Shown: positions 44,277 through 52,440, counted from the first letter of the stretch. The stretch: 64,000 bases of DNA from Roseomonas alba (GCF_019430885.1 NZ_JAHYBZ010000001.1:806001-870000); one strand, 5' to 3'. The notes: a model not told the origin generated them from the letters alone. Numbers and translations are program-made.

Positions 44277-44406
44277 TACCAGCCAGCCTTTCGGCTGACT
44301 CGGCATCAGAGTCTTGTGGTCTTGCGCGTGGCCGCCCCACCAACCCCGCGCGCCATGCCGTTCGCCCTGCCGATGACGAGGTCATCAGCAAGGCTCGGCG
44401 GTATGA
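44274..44406 (+). repeat. 133-nt intergenic element, family B, copy 2
   Basis: It differs from 10905-11037 at 8 of 133 positions with no gaps. It keeps the TGATACC-AGCCAGCC hairpin arm, the GGCCGCCCCACCAACCCC centre and the GATGAC/GTCATC stem. Its TGA provides the stop of the decarboxylase beta gene. A family A element starts 10 nt later. Confidence 0.85.
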
Positions 44407-44415
44407 GGCGCGTTG

Positions 44416-44467
44416 GGAGGGGCTTTGCCCCTCCAAGCCACCCCACCAAAGGCCGCAGGGCCTTTGG
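44416..44467 (+). repeat. Two-hairpin intergenic repeat, family A
   Basis: Hairpin 1 is GGAGGGGC-ttt-GCCCCTCC (44416-44434), linker AAGCCACCCCA, hairpin 2 CCAAAGGCC-gcag-GGCCTTTGG (44446-44467). Hairpin 2 differs wholly from the copies at 5992 and 22413 yet pairs perfectly. Confidence 0.8.
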
Positions 44468-44535
44468 AAACCGGTTGTTGAACTGGTGCGCCGCGGGGGC
44501 CGGGGCGTCTCCGGCATCCGCGGTTGCCGTGGCGG

Positions 44536-45318
44536 TCACCCCAGGCGCTGGATGTCCCCATCCACCGCCAGCGCCTGGCCGCTGATCGTCGCCCCGAAGG
44601 GTGAACACAGGAACAGCGCCATGTTGGTGATGTCGTGCTGCGTCACGTAGCAGCGCATCGACACATCCTTCAGCAGCTCCGCTTCCTTCTCCCGGAAGGG
44701 CACGCCCTGCGCCTGGGCTTTGGCCTCGATCACGCGCCGGATGCGGTCGCCGGCGACGAGGCCGGGCAGGATGGCGTTCACCCGGATGTGGTCGGGCCCA
44801 AGCTCGATCGACAGGGACTTGGTGAAGCCCACCACGCCCCATTTGGCGGCGGCATAGGGGCTGCGCAGCGGGAAGCCGAAACGCCCGGCGGCGGAGGAGA
44901 GATTCACGATCGACCCGCCGCCGGCCGCGCGCAGATGCGGCACGGCGCGCCGCGCGCAGTGGAACATGGCGGCGAGGTCGATGCGCAGCGTGGCCTCCAG
45001 CGCCTCGGGTGTCACATCCTCGACCCGCGCGGTGGGGCCGGCGATGCCGGCATTGTTCACCAGCACGTCGAGCCCGCCGAGATGGGCCGCCGCCGCCTCG
45101 ACGAAGCCTTCGCATTCGGCGGTCTCGCCCATGTCAGCGCGCATCTTGGGGTGGGGGCAGTCGGCCAGGGCCTCGGCATCGATGTCGCTGACGAAGACGC
45201 GCGCGCCGCGGGCGGCGAAGCTGTCGGCCATGACGCGCCCGATCCCGCCGGCGCCCGCGCTGATCGCCACGCGCAACCCGGTCAGGTCGACCGTCAAGGG
45301 ATGGCTGCTGCCCTGCAT
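44536..45318 (-). CDS. Short-chain dehydrogenase/reductase
   Basis: A 260-residue classical SDR. The cofactor motif reads VAISAGAGGIGRVMADSFAA (TGxxxGxG variant SAGAGGIG), with Asp in FVSDIDAEAL suggesting NAD(H) preference. NNAG is in DVLVNNAGIAGP, and the catalytic Ser and YxxxK are in IVNLSSAAGRFGFPLRSPYA then AAKWG. The C-terminus ends GQALAVDGDIQRLG. The start at 45318 is set by GGAGGAAA. It is convergent with the decarboxylase operon; a metabolic link is possible but unsupported. Confidence 0.9.
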   Translation of the reverse strand: MQGSSHPLTVDLTGLRVAISAGAGGIGRVMADSFAARGARVFVSDIDAEALADCPHPKMRADMGETAECEGFVEAAAAHLGGLDVLVNNAGIAGPTARVEDVTPEALEATLRIDLAAMFHCARRAVPHLRAAGGGSIVNLSSAAGRFGFPLRSPYAAAKWGVVGFTKSLSIELGPDHIRVNAILPGLVAGDRIRRVIEAKAQAQGVPFREKEAELLKDVSMRCYVTQHDITNMALFLCSPFGATISGQALAVDGDIQRLG

Positions 45319-45424
45319 CGTGTTTCCTCCTGAACCCTGAACGTCTTCAGGCATCGTCCCGCCGCGCGCGGCCGCCGGCAAGGGTGCCGTTCCGTTCCGA
45401 CCGCAGTCCGGCTAGTCTCACCTC

Positions 45425-46432
45425 ATGAGCCCCTTCGAGATCGTCTCCTTTTCGACCATCGTGCTGATCGTCCTGCTGGTGGTCGCGATCCTGACCGCCA
45501 CGCGCGGCATCCGCACCGTGCCCCAGGGCGAGGTCTGGACGGTCGAGCGGTTCGGCGCCTTCACCCGGATGCTGTCGCCGGGGCTGAACTTCATCATTCC
45601 CTTCGTCGACATGGTCGGGCGGCGCGTGAACGTGCAGGAGCAGGTCCTCGACATCCCCGAGCAGTCGGTCATCACGCGCGACAACGCCACGGTCGCGGTG
45701 GACGGCATCGTCTATTACCGCGTGATGGACCCGGCCAAGGCGGCCTATGCGGTGCAGGATCTCGGCGTGGCGCTGACCGCGCTGACCATGACCAACATCC
45801 GCGCCGTGATCGGCGAGATGGAACTCGACGCCACGCTGTCGGGGCGCGAACGCATCAATTCCTCGCTGCTCGCCATCCTGGATGGGGCGACCGACCCCTG
45901 GGGCGTGAAGATCGCCCGCGTCGAGATCCGCAAGATCGAGCCGCCCGAGAACCTGATCCGCGCCATGAACCTGCAGATGACGGCCGAGCGCGAACGCCGC
46001 GCCACCGTCGCCAAGGCCGAGGGCGAGCGCGAGGCCGAGATCAAGCGCGCCGAGGGCGAGAAGCAGGCCCTGATCCTGTCCGCCGAGGGCCGCCGCGAAG
46101 CCGCCTTCCGCGACGCCGAGGCGCGCGAGCGCCTGGCCCAGGCCGAGGCCACCGCCACTCGCATGGTGGCCGAGGTCGCGGCGGGAGCGGGCACCGACGC
46201 CCTGCGCTACTTCATCGCCGACAAATACGTGAAGGCGTTCGAGACGCTGGCGGGCAACACCGCGCAGAAGCTGGTGATCGTGCCGATGGAGAGCAGCGCG
46301 CTCGCCGGCGGCATCGCCCAGGCGATGGAATTGCTGCGGGGGTCGGATGCCGGCGGCGCGCCGCCGCGCCCCCCGCGGCCGACCGCCCCGCCCGCACTGC
46401 CGGAGGCGCCCTCGCCGTGGACCCCGCGCTGA
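45425..46432 (+). CDS. qmcA: SPFH-domain membrane protein (QmcA/stomatin-like)
   Basis: A 335-residue stomatin/prohibitin-family protein. One N-terminal membrane helix (FSTIVLIVLLVVAILTATRG) is followed by the SPFH domain (VPQGEVWTVERFGAFTRMLS, LNFIIPFVDMVGRRVNVQEQ). A charged coiled coil (about 195-255, rich in RERRATVAKAEGEREAEIKR) follows, then a Pro-rich tail. It is QmcA/YbbK-like and builds large membrane-associated ring assemblies. It overlaps nfeD by 16 nt, the standard QmcA-NfeD partnership. Confidence 0.92.
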   Translation: MSPFEIVSFSTIVLIVLLVVAILTATRGIRTVPQGEVWTVERFGAFTRMLSPGLNFIIPFVDMVGRRVNVQEQVLDIPEQSVITRDNATVAVDGIVYYRVMDPAKAAYAVQDLGVALTALTMTNIRAVIGEMELDATLSGRERINSSLLAILDGATDPWGVKIARVEIRKIEPPENLIRAMNLQMTAERERRATVAKAEGEREAEIKRAEGEKQALILSAEGRREAAFRDAEARERLAQAEATATRMVAEVAAGAGTDALRYFIADKYVKAFETLAGNTAQKLVIVPMESSALAGGIAQAMELLRGSDAGGAPPRPPRPTAPPALPEAPSPWTPR

Positions 46433-46842
46433 TCTGGATCCTCGCCGGGCTGGTGCTGCTCGGCGCCGAGATCCTGCTGCCGGGGGTCTTCCTGCTGTGG
46501 ATCGGGCTCGCCGCGATCGGCACCGGCCTGGTGCTGCTGGTGACCGCGCCGCCCTTCATCGTGGTGGTCGCGGTCTTCATCGCACTGCTGGCCGCAGGCA
46601 TCGCCGCGGCGCTGCGCTTGCGGCAGGCACATCCGACGCGGCCGCAGGTGAACACCCCGACATCGGGCCTGGTCGGGCGCGCCGGCGTGTTGATCGAGCC
46701 CGGCGCCACGGGCCCCCGGGTGCGCGTCGGTGATTCCGACTGGGCGGCGCGCCTGCCGCGGGATCTCGGCGGCAGCCCGATCGGCACGCGCGTCCGGGTC
46801 GAGGGCGTGGACGGCACCACCCTCGTCGTCCGACCGGAATAG
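46417..46842 (+). CDS. NfeD-like membrane protein (YbbJ type)
   Basis: A 141-residue short NfeD. Three closely spaced hydrophobic helices occupy residues 5-65 (WILAGLVLLGAEILLPGVFL), followed by an OB-fold domain (GLVGRAGVLIEPGATGPRVR, GTRVRVEGVDGTTLVV). It starts with GTG at 46417 within the qmcA coding sequence. NfeD1b proteins act with QmcA-type SPFH proteins in membrane quality control. Confidence 0.9.
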   Translation: MDPALIWILAGLVLLGAEILLPGVFLLWIGLAAIGTGLVLLVTAPPFIVVVAVFIALLAAGIAAALRLRQAHPTRPQVNTPTSGLVGRAGVLIEPGATGPRVRVGDSDWAARLPRDLGGSPIGTRVRVEGVDGTTLVVRPE

Positions 46843-46855
46843 CCCCTCCCATCGC

Positions 46856-46877
46856 CGGGACGGCCGCCGCCGTCCCG
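46856..46877 (+). terminator. Hairpin after nfeD
   Basis: Perfect 9-bp stem CGGGACGGC / GCCGTCCCG with a four-base loop, 13 nt past the nfeD stop, followed by TTGCGATGG. Moderate terminator. Confidence 0.55.
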
Positions 46878-47013
46878 TTGCGATGGCGGAGAGGCCAGCG
46901 CCCCGCTTGGAATTCAGATAAGGGATGGCATTCGTGCGGAACCCGGGCTGTCGCCCTGGGATCCCGCCGGATGGTGAAACGCCGCGGTCAGACCTTCGTC
47001 GGACGCTGCCTGC

Positions 47014-47205
47014 TCAGGCCTTCTTGCCGCACGCCCGGCCGGGCTCATGCGGAGCGGCCTCGAACATCACATCGACCTGGTGCAGCACATCGACCAGGGA
47101 CGCGAGGCCGGCGGTATCCGGCACGGGCTTCGGCGGCACCCCACCGTCTCGGCGAAGGTGCGCGATGAAGCCTTCCAGGTCGGTCAGGGCGTCAAGATCG
47201 AGCAT
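47014..47205 (-). CDS. Small protein of unknown function
   Basis: A 63-residue ORF on the minus strand, starting MLDLDALTDLEGFIAHLRRD and ending EPGRACGKKA. GGAGA lies about 8 nt before the start. Amphipathic Leu/Asp-rich helices are likely at both ends, with a Pro-rich turn (GVPPKPVPDT) between. I do not recognise a family. Its codon third positions are GC-rich as in neighbouring genes, which supports it, but it is short and isolated. Confidence 0.5.
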   Translation of the reverse strand: MLDLDALTDLEGFIAHLRRDGGVPPKPVPDTAGLASLVDVLHQVDVMFEAAPHEPGRACGKKA

Positions 47206-47468
47206 GACGCGGTCTCCAGCTTCAGTGATCGCACTGGCGTCAATCTAACGGGAAGGTTCACGTGCCGCGCGTGAGTCCGTCGTGAATTCGGCCCAAAACT
47301 CGAGAGGATTCGGGAATCGTCGCATGAAATGAGATCAATCCAGAATTCAGGTCCAGCCCCCGAAGGAACGACCGTGCCGCGCGTCGGGTGTCCCCCCCTT
47401 GTCGCGGATCAAGGTCGCAGGCGATCCCGGGGCGTATAAGTCCGCTTCCCGTTCCGAGGAGCACGTCC

Positions 47469-47960
47469 ATGCGCAGCACCACGACCACCATCGATGAGGG
47501 CCATGCCCGCCGCCTCTTCGTCGTCGCCAATGGCAGCCATGGCCGGGCCTATGCGAAGCGCCTCGGGGAGAGCGGCTACGACGCGCTGCTGGCCTGGGAC
47601 GCGCCGGATGCCCGCCGCAAGGACGCGGACCAGGGCGAGGATCGCCCCGGTCGCGCCTTTGCCGCCGCCGGCGCCAGCGCCCGCAGCGCCATGGAACGCG
47701 ACGGCAAGGATGACGGCCCCAAGGAACATGCCCGCCGCGACCTGGCCCATCACATCGCTGACGACATGACCGCGGCCCTGCGCGCCGGCAAGGCGGACAG
47801 CCTCGTACTCGTCGCCCCGGCCTCCTTTGCCGCGGCCATCCGCGACCACCTGCCGGGGGATCTGCGCCAGGCCTTGGTGGGCGAGGAGCATCACGACCTC
47901 ACCGGTTTGGCGGCGGCCGACCTCTTCTCCCGGCTCGACGCCCTGCGTCACGGATCGTAA
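47469..47960 (+). CDS. Host attachment protein (baeRF family 12-like)
   Basis: A 163-residue protein resembling the bacterial family annotated as host attachment protein, related to the archaeo-eukaryotic release factor fold (baeRF family 12). It opens EGHARRLFVVANGSHGRAYA. A variable charged middle holds the DGPKEHARRDLAHHIADDMT helix. It closes with VLVAPASFAAAIRDHLPGDL, then LVGEEHHDLTGLAAADLFSR. The last two blocks are conserved in the family. The name comes from an Agrobacterium factor; in other species it may act on ribosomes. The start ATG at 47469 has CGAGGAGCA upstream. Confidence 0.8.
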   Translation: MRSTTTTIDEGHARRLFVVANGSHGRAYAKRLGESGYDALLAWDAPDARRKDADQGEDRPGRAFAAAGASARSAMERDGKDDGPKEHARRDLAHHIADDMTAALRAGKADSLVLVAPASFAAAIRDHLPGDLRQALVGEEHHDLTGLAAADLFSRLDALRHGS

Positions 47961-48004
47961 CGGCCCTTGATCCGGGCGGCGGCATGGTCCACGTCCTATG
48001 AGCC

Positions 48005-48304
48005 ATGGAAACGCACAATCGTCGCCCGCCCGTTATCGACATGACGCCGGAAGGCCAGTTCCGGGACCCGGTGCCGCCCCGTGCGGCCAGTGGCCTCGAT
48101 AGGATTCTCGCGCGCCTCGGCGGCGTCGCGATGCTGGTCGCCTTCGGCGCGACGGCGCTCATGCTGGCTGGACTGGCCGTGCTCGCGATCGGCGTGCTGC
48201 TGCCGGTCGCCATCGTCGCCGGCGCGATCGGCGCCGGGTCGCTCTGGTGGCGAGCGCGCCGCGGCGGCGGGCAGCCGGTGCGATTCGTCATCATGCGGCG
48301 CTGA
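48005..48304 (+). CDS. Small membrane protein of unknown function
   Basis: A 99-residue protein. A hydrophilic N-terminus (METHNRRPPVIDMTPEGQFR) precedes one long or two short membrane helices at about 38-80 (ALMLAGLAVLAIGVLLPVAI), and a basic C-terminus follows (WWRARRGGGQPVRFVIMRR). The positive-inside rule places the C-terminus in the cytoplasm. No family recognised. It is followed immediately by a family A hairpin. Confidence 0.6.
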   Translation: METHNRRPPVIDMTPEGQFRDPVPPRAASGLDRILARLGGVAMLVAFGATALMLAGLAVLAIGVLLPVAIVAGAIGAGSLWWRARRGGGQPVRFVIMRR

Positions 48305-48311
48305 TGGTCCC

Positions 48312-48330
48312 GGAGGGGCCGCGCCCCTCC
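48312..48330 (+). repeat. Single hairpin 1 of repeat family A
   Basis: GGAGGGGC-cgc-GCCCCTCC, then CGAGGCCACG. Only the first hairpin is kept. It lies between the small membrane gene and the convergent LLM oxidoreductase and may terminate both. Confidence 0.6.
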
Positions 48331-48365
48331 CGAGGCCACGCATGGTCGGGTCTTCGCGTCGGCGC

Positions 48366-49415
48366 CTACGCTGCCAGCGCGTCGCCGCCGGCCTTCAGCC
48401 CGAACACTTCCGCCAGCAGCGTGTAGGATCGCCGTCGCGCCTCGGGGTCGTGGCAATGGGTGATCACCGCGAATTCCGCGATGCCCCCATGTGCCGCCGA
48501 CAGGGCCTCCAGCCGCGCCTTCACCTGTTCCGGCGCGCCGACCATCGCCGAGTCGCGCATCTTCTCGACGCGCGCGCGTTCCAGGTCGGAATAGACGTAC
48601 TCTTCCGCCTCCTCGATGCTCGGCAACGGCAGGTAGAGCCCACGGTCGCGCTTCAGGCGCCACAGTTCGCGCGACCGGAACAGGCGCCTGGCCTCGGCCT
48701 CGGTATCCGCGACCAGGCAATAGACGCCGAGCGCCGGATGTGGCGCCGCCAGCCGCCCGGGCATGTCCGGCTTGGGTTGGAAGCTCTCGCGATAGACTGC
48801 GATCGCCTGTTCGGACCCGCCGCCGTCGCTGAAGAAATGCGCGAAGCAATAGGGCAGGCCGAAATACCCCGCGACCTGCGCGCCGTAATCCGACGACCCC
48901 AGGATCCACATCTCCGGCCGCGTCGCGACGTTGGGCTGGGCGACGATGGACCGGAAGGGATGGTTCTCCGGCAGCCCCTCGCCGAGCCAGCCCAGCACCT
49001 CCATCACCTGCGCCGGGAAGCGGTCCGCGGCCTGGTTGGCGTTGGGGTTCAGCGCGAAGGCGGTGCGCCCGTCGGACCCCGGTGCACGTCCGACGCCGAG
49101 ATCGACCCGCCCCGGCGCGATGGCTTCCAGAACGCGGAACTGCTCGGCAACCTTCAGCGAGGAGTAATGCGGCAGCATCACCCCGGCCGAGCCGATGCGG
49201 ATGCGGCTCGTCACCGCGCCGATGGCCGCCAGCAGCACCTCCGGCGCCGACCCGGCATGCGAGGCCGAGTTGTGATGTTCCGCGCACCAGTAGCGGCGGA
49301 AGCCGAGCGCCTCGCAATGCCGGGCGAGGGCGATGGTTTCGCGGATCGCCTCGCCCGGCGTGCGGCCTGAGGCAATGGAGGATTGATCGAGGGCGGACAG
49401 CGTGAAGCCGGTCAT
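48366..49415 (-). CDS. LLM class flavin-dependent oxidoreductase (YhbW-like)
   Basis: A 349-residue TIM-barrel protein of the bacterial luciferase-like monooxygenase family, using reduced FMN or F420-like cofactor. Key blocks are RYWCAEHHNSASHAGSAPEV, IRIGSAGVMLPHYSSLKVAE, LGVGRAPGSDGRTAFAL and WILGSSDYGAQVAGYFGLPY, all typical of the MsnO8/YhbW subgroup. It is complete and monocistronic by appearance. The substrate is unknown. Confidence 0.9.
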   Translation of the reverse strand: MTGFTLSALDQSSIASGRTPGEAIRETIALARHCEALGFRRYWCAEHHNSASHAGSAPEVLLAAIGAVTSRIRIGSAGVMLPHYSSLKVAEQFRVLEAIAPGRVDLGVGRAPGSDGRTAFALNPNANQAADRFPAQVMEVLGWLGEGLPENHPFRSIVAQPNVATRPEMWILGSSDYGAQVAGYFGLPYCFAHFFSDGGGSEQAIAVYRESFQPKPDMPGRLAAPHPALGVYCLVADTEAEARRLFRSRELWRLKRDRGLYLPLPSIEEAEEYVYSDLERARVEKMRDSAMVGAPEQVKARLEALSAAHGGIAEFAVITHCHDPEARRRSYTLLAEVFGLKAGGDALAA

Positions 49416-49573
49416 GGCGGGCAGCCTAGAGCGTGATCGCCGGAGGGGAAATCACCGGAGGCGCGCACCGCGCGCGGTCCTGCCCCGGCGCCGCCACGCC
49501 ATGCCATGTGACATGGCCCTCGCGCCGCAGCGTGGGATCGGGTGAGAATGGTCGCACGCAGAGGGCAGGATGA

Positions 49574-49741
49574 ATGGACGAGGCGGAGTTCATGCGGCGC
49601 GCCACCGCGGCGTCCTGCCGGGGAGGGAGTCGGGGCGATGCGACTGCCACCGTATGGCCGCCGCGGCGCTGCCTGCTGGCCGGGGACGCGATCGTAGGCA
49701 TCCGCCACTGGCAGGCCCAGCCCGCAAAGGTGCCGCATTGA
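49574..49741 (+). CDS. Possible 55-residue ORF coupled to the next gene
   Basis: ATG at 49574 preceded by AGGGCAGGA; the frame runs MDEAEFMRRATAASCRGGSR to AQPAKVPH. Its TGA at 49739 overlaps the TTG at 49738 of the following gene (TTGA), a layout suited to translational coupling. Third codon positions are about 85 percent G or C, better than the alternative frame through the same bases. No homology recognised. It could instead be leader sequence without a functional product. Confidence 0.4.
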   Translation: MDEAEFMRRATAASCRGGSRGDATATVWPPRRCLLAGDAIVGIRHWQAQPAKVPH

Positions 49742-50220
49742 ACGCCCCGCCGCCCGGCGCCGTGGTGCTGTCCATCACCGGCATCCAGGGGCCCGCCGAT
49801 GCTGCGGCGGTGCAGGCGGCGCTGTTGCGCTGCGATCCCGCGGCACGGCTCTGGACCGATTGGCCGCAGGGGCTGGTCGCGATGGAGACGGCGGCCCCGG
49901 CGGCCATGCTGCGCGCGGCCGTGCAGACAGCGGGCTACGGGGTGTTCCAGCGTTCCGGCCCCGGGGCGCCGCGCGGCAGCGTCGGTGGGATCTTCGGGCG
50001 GATGCTGCTTTACGCGGTGCTCGGCGCGGTGCTGGGGCTGGCGGCCGGTGTCGTGCTGGGGCTGGCCAACAGCATGCTGAACCCGGACTGCACGCGGCCC
50101 GGCAGCAGCGGCGGCTGCGCCATCGGCGTCGGGCTGTTCGGCATGCTGTTCGGCGCGCTGGGCGTTCCGGCGGGCGCGGTCGCCGGGCTGATCCACGGGA
50201 TTGCCCGGCGCACTGGCTGA
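49738..50220 (+). CDS. Membrane protein with HMA-like N-terminal domain lacking CxxC
   Basis: A 160-residue protein. Residues 8-68 (VVLSITGIQGPADAAAVQAA to AVQTAGYGVFQ) have the beta-alpha-beta pattern and closing AGY of heavy-metal-associated domains, but the metal-binding CxxC is missing. Two membrane helices follow (MLLYAVLGAVLGLAAGVVLG and CAIGVGLFGMLFGALGVPAG), separated by a loop with two cysteines (NPDCTRPGSSGGCA). The start is taken as TTG at 49738; an in-frame ATG at 49654 is possible. Function unknown. Confidence 0.55.
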   Translation: MNAPPPGAVVLSITGIQGPADAAAVQAALLRCDPAARLWTDWPQGLVAMETAAPAAMLRAAVQTAGYGVFQRSGPGAPRGSVGGIFGRMLLYAVLGAVLGLAAGVVLGLANSMLNPDCTRPGSSGGCAIGVGLFGMLFGALGVPAGAVAGLIHGIARRTG

Positions 50221-50224
50221 CCGG

Positions 50225-51511
50225 TCAGGACGCCACCCGCCCGAACACCGCCGTCAGCAGTGCGAACAGCACCCCGCCGGCAAGGAACCCCACCAGCGTC
50301 CCGTTCATGCGCACATATTGCAGGTCGCGCCCGACCCGCAGCTCGATCTTGTCGGCCGCGGCCTTGGCGTCCCAGTTCCCCACCACGCCGGCGATGAAAT
50401 CCGAAAGCTGCGCCTGGGCCGAGGGCATCAGCGTCGCCAGCACGCGCTCCACCGCCTGGTTCAGCCGGTCGCGTGCCGCCGGATCCTCGGCCAGCAGCGT
50501 GCCGGCATTGGCGAAGATGCCGGTCAGCAACGCCACGGTCCGCCCGTCCGGCCGCGCCGCATCGGCGATCAGCGCGGTGCGCAGCCGCGCCCAGACATCC
50601 ATCAGCCAGGCCGCGACCGAGGGCTGGGCCAATGCTTCCCGCAGCACGCGACCGATCGCCTCGGCGCGCTCGGGGTCGGTCTCCAGCTTCTCGATCTCAT
50701 GGCTAAGCCAGACGGCGAAGGCGGCGCGCAGGTCGGAATCCTCGGGCTCGACCTTCTCCAGCTCGGCATTCACCGCGGCGAGGACCCGGTTCGCCACGCG
50801 CGCCCCGGCCAGCCAGCCGATCACGGCGCCGCCCTCGGCGCGGATGCGCGCGGCGATGGCCTCCCGCAGCGCCTCCTCCCGCGCCGTCAGCAGCACCTTC
50901 AACTGGCCGATCGCCAGGCTGAACACCTCCTGGTGCCGGCCGGAGGCGACGAAGGCCCGCAGCACGCGCGCCACCAGCCGCGCCCCGGCGGGGCCGGACA
51001 CGATGCGCGGCAGCAGCCGCACCAGCAGCCGCTTCGCGCGCCCATCCTCGAGGCTCGCCACCAGCTTCGGCATGCTGCGCGCCAGCGCCGCCGCGGCCGG
51101 GCGCGAGGCTTCGGGATCCGCCAGGAAGCGCTGGATGATGCGCGCGAGGTCGAGCCGCGCGATCACCCGCCGCATCTCGGCCTCGGTGAACACATGGGAC
51201 GACACGAAGCGCCCCAGCGCCCGCCCGAGCCGTTCCTTTTGGTTCGGCACGATCGCGGTGTGCGGGATGGGAATGCCGAGCGGATGCCGGAACAGCGCCG
51301 TCACTGCGAACCAGTCGGCGAGCCCGCCCACCACACCGGCCTTGGCCGCGGCCTGGAGCATGTCCGTCCAGTAGCCCGGCGGCATCGCATAGGTGCCGAC
51401 CAGCAGGGCACCCATGCCCACCAGCAGCGAGGTTGCGAGCAGCCGATGCCGCGTCAGCGCGCGGCGGAGATCGGCATCGGGATCGGGGATCGGGAAGCTG
51501 CCTTGCATCAC
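50225..51511 (-). CDS. DUF445 family membrane protein
   Basis: A 428-residue DUF445 protein. An N-terminal membrane region (LLATSLLVGMGALLVGTYAM) is followed by the diagnostic AKAGVVGGLADWFAVTALFR and HPLGIPIPHTAIVPNQKERL. A long helical cytoplasmic region, a conserved block ending IELRVGRDLQYVRMNGTLVG, and a final membrane helix complete it. The family is widespread and uncharacterised. It is divergent from the Zur-controlled zinc operon; its start at 51511 is 48 nt from the Zur box. Confidence 0.88.
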   Translation of the reverse strand: MMQGSFPIPDPDADLRRALTRHRLLATSLLVGMGALLVGTYAMPPGYWTDMLQAAAKAGVVGGLADWFAVTALFRHPLGIPIPHTAIVPNQKERLGRALGRFVSSHVFTEAEMRRVIARLDLARIIQRFLADPEASRPAAAALARSMPKLVASLEDGRAKRLLVRLLPRIVSGPAGARLVARVLRAFVASGRHQEVFSLAIGQLKVLLTAREEALREAIAARIRAEGGAVIGWLAGARVANRVLAAVNAELEKVEPEDSDLRAAFAVWLSHEIEKLETDPERAEAIGRVLREALAQPSVAAWLMDVWARLRTALIADAARPDGRTVALLTGIFANAGTLLAEDPAARDRLNQAVERVLATLMPSAQAQLSDFIAGVVGNWDAKAAADKIELRVGRDLQYVRMNGTLVGFLAGGVLFALLTAVFGRVAS

Positions 51512-51555
51512 ACGCGGAGATAGGGCCCCGCGCCGCCCTTGCCCAGCGAAGACCG

Positions 51556-51573
51556 TATGTTACATCATAACGC
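51556..51573. promoter_or_regulatory. Zur box at the zinc-uptake promoter
   Basis: TATGTTACATCATAACGC contains GTTA-CATCA-TAAC (51559-51571), matching the Zur core GTTA-N5-TAAC. TTGCCC (51539-51544) and CATCAT (51563-51568), 18 nt apart, could be the -35 and -10, placing the start of transcription near 51575. Zur with zinc would block the -10. Confidence 0.75.
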
Positions 51574-51574
51574 C

Positions 51575-51694
51575 ATGTTCGCCGGCCTGACCGATCCGCT
51601 CTCGCTGTCCGCCTCGGCGCTGTCGCGCCTGGTGCTGGCGGCTGGCGTGGCGGCACTGCTCTGGGCCGGCGTGGTCTGGGCCATGGCGGCATGA
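51575..51694 (+). CDS. 39-residue single-helix membrane peptide, first gene of the zinc operon
   Basis: ATG at 51575 begins a 39-residue peptide: a short polar start (MFAGLTDPLSLSASALSR) and one membrane helix (LVLAAGVAALLWAGVVWAMA). Its TGA overlaps the ATG of znuC (ATGA). It lies two bases after the Zur box, has no ribosome site, and would be made from a leaderless message if the promoter is as drawn. The position suggests a small accessory of the zinc transporter or a cis-acting leader peptide. Not recognised as a named family. Confidence 0.6.
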   Translation: MFAGLTDPLSLSASALSRLVLAAGVAALLWAGVVWAMAA

Positions 51695-52440
51695 CCGGTC
51701 ATCGCCACCCCGCGGGCATCCGCCTGACCGACCTCACGCTGACCCATGGACGGCGCGCGGCGGTGCATCACGTCTCCGGCCGCTTCGCCCCCGGCAGCCT
51801 GACCGCCGTGGTCGGCCCGAACGGCGCGGGCAAGACGACGCTGCTGCGCGCGCTCGCCGGCCTGCACAAGCCCGAGAGCGGCACCATCGCGCATGAGGGC
51901 AGCGCCCGCATCGCGCTGCTGCCGCAGCTCGCCGCGCTGGACCGCGCCTTTCCCATCGCCTGTCGCGACGTGGTGATGCAGGGACTCTGGCCGCGCCTCG
52001 GCGCCTTCCGCGCTGCGTCGCGCGAGGATCGCGCGCTGGCCGAGAAGGCGCTCGCCGCCGTCGGACTGTCCGGTTTCGAGGATCGGCCTGTCGGGTCGCT
52101 CTCCGCCGGCCAGACTCAGCGGCTGCTGTTCGCCCGGCTGCTGGTGCAGGACGCCGATATCCTGCTGCTCGACGAACCCTTCAACGCGGTGGATGCGAAA
52201 ACCTCCGCCGACCTGCTGCGCCTCGTGCGCGACTGGCACGGGGAAGGGCGCACCGTCATCGCCGTGCTGCACGACCTCGACCTGGTGCAGAGGGAATTTC
52301 CCCAGACACTGATGCTGGCCCGCGACGCCATCGCCTGGGGTGCGACGGATGAAGCCCTGACGGCCGCGAACCGGCTGAAGGCACGGATGATGGCGGAAGC
52401 CTGGGACGACGCTGCCGAGACCTGCGAGCGCGCGGCGTGA
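51691..52440 (+). CDS. znuC: Zinc ABC transporter ATPase
   Basis: A 249-residue ABC ATPase. Walker A is VVGPNGAGKTTLLRALAG, the Q-loop region ARIALLPQLAALDRAFPIAC matches metal-type ATPases, the signature is LSAGQTQRLLFARLL and Walker B is DILLLDEPFNAVD, followed by the switch His in VIAVLHDLDLV. The Zur box upstream makes zinc the likely substrate rather than manganese. The permease gene follows after a 321-nt repeat-filled gap; no binding-protein gene is adjacent. Confidence 0.9.
   Translation: MTGHRHPAGIRLTDLTLTHGRRAAVHHVSGRFAPGSLTAVVGPNGAGKTTLLRALAGLHKPESGTIAHEGSARIALLPQLAALDRAFPIACRDVVMQGLWPRLGAFRAASREDRALAEKALAAVGLSGFEDRPVGSLSAGQTQRLLFARLLVQDADILLLDEPFNAVDAKTSADLLRLVRDWHGEGRTVIAVLHDLDLVQREFPQTLMLARDAIAWGATDEALTAANRLKARMMAEAWDDAAETCERAA

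Noticed and set aside
47290-47468. EcfG-type (GGAAC-N18-CGTT) promoter before the host-attachment-type gene
   Set aside because: GGAAC occurs near 47365 but no matching downstream element lies at the right spacing.
49433-49456. GTGATCGCC...ATCAC inverted repeat as a family C copy
   Set aside because: It shares only TAGAGCG-like bases with the family C end, and neither the tail nor the spacing matches.
49574-49741. Remnant of ribD, suggested by the opening MDEAEFMRRA
   Set aside because: The similarity stops after about ten residues; no deaminase zinc motif follows, and the frame ends after 55 codons.
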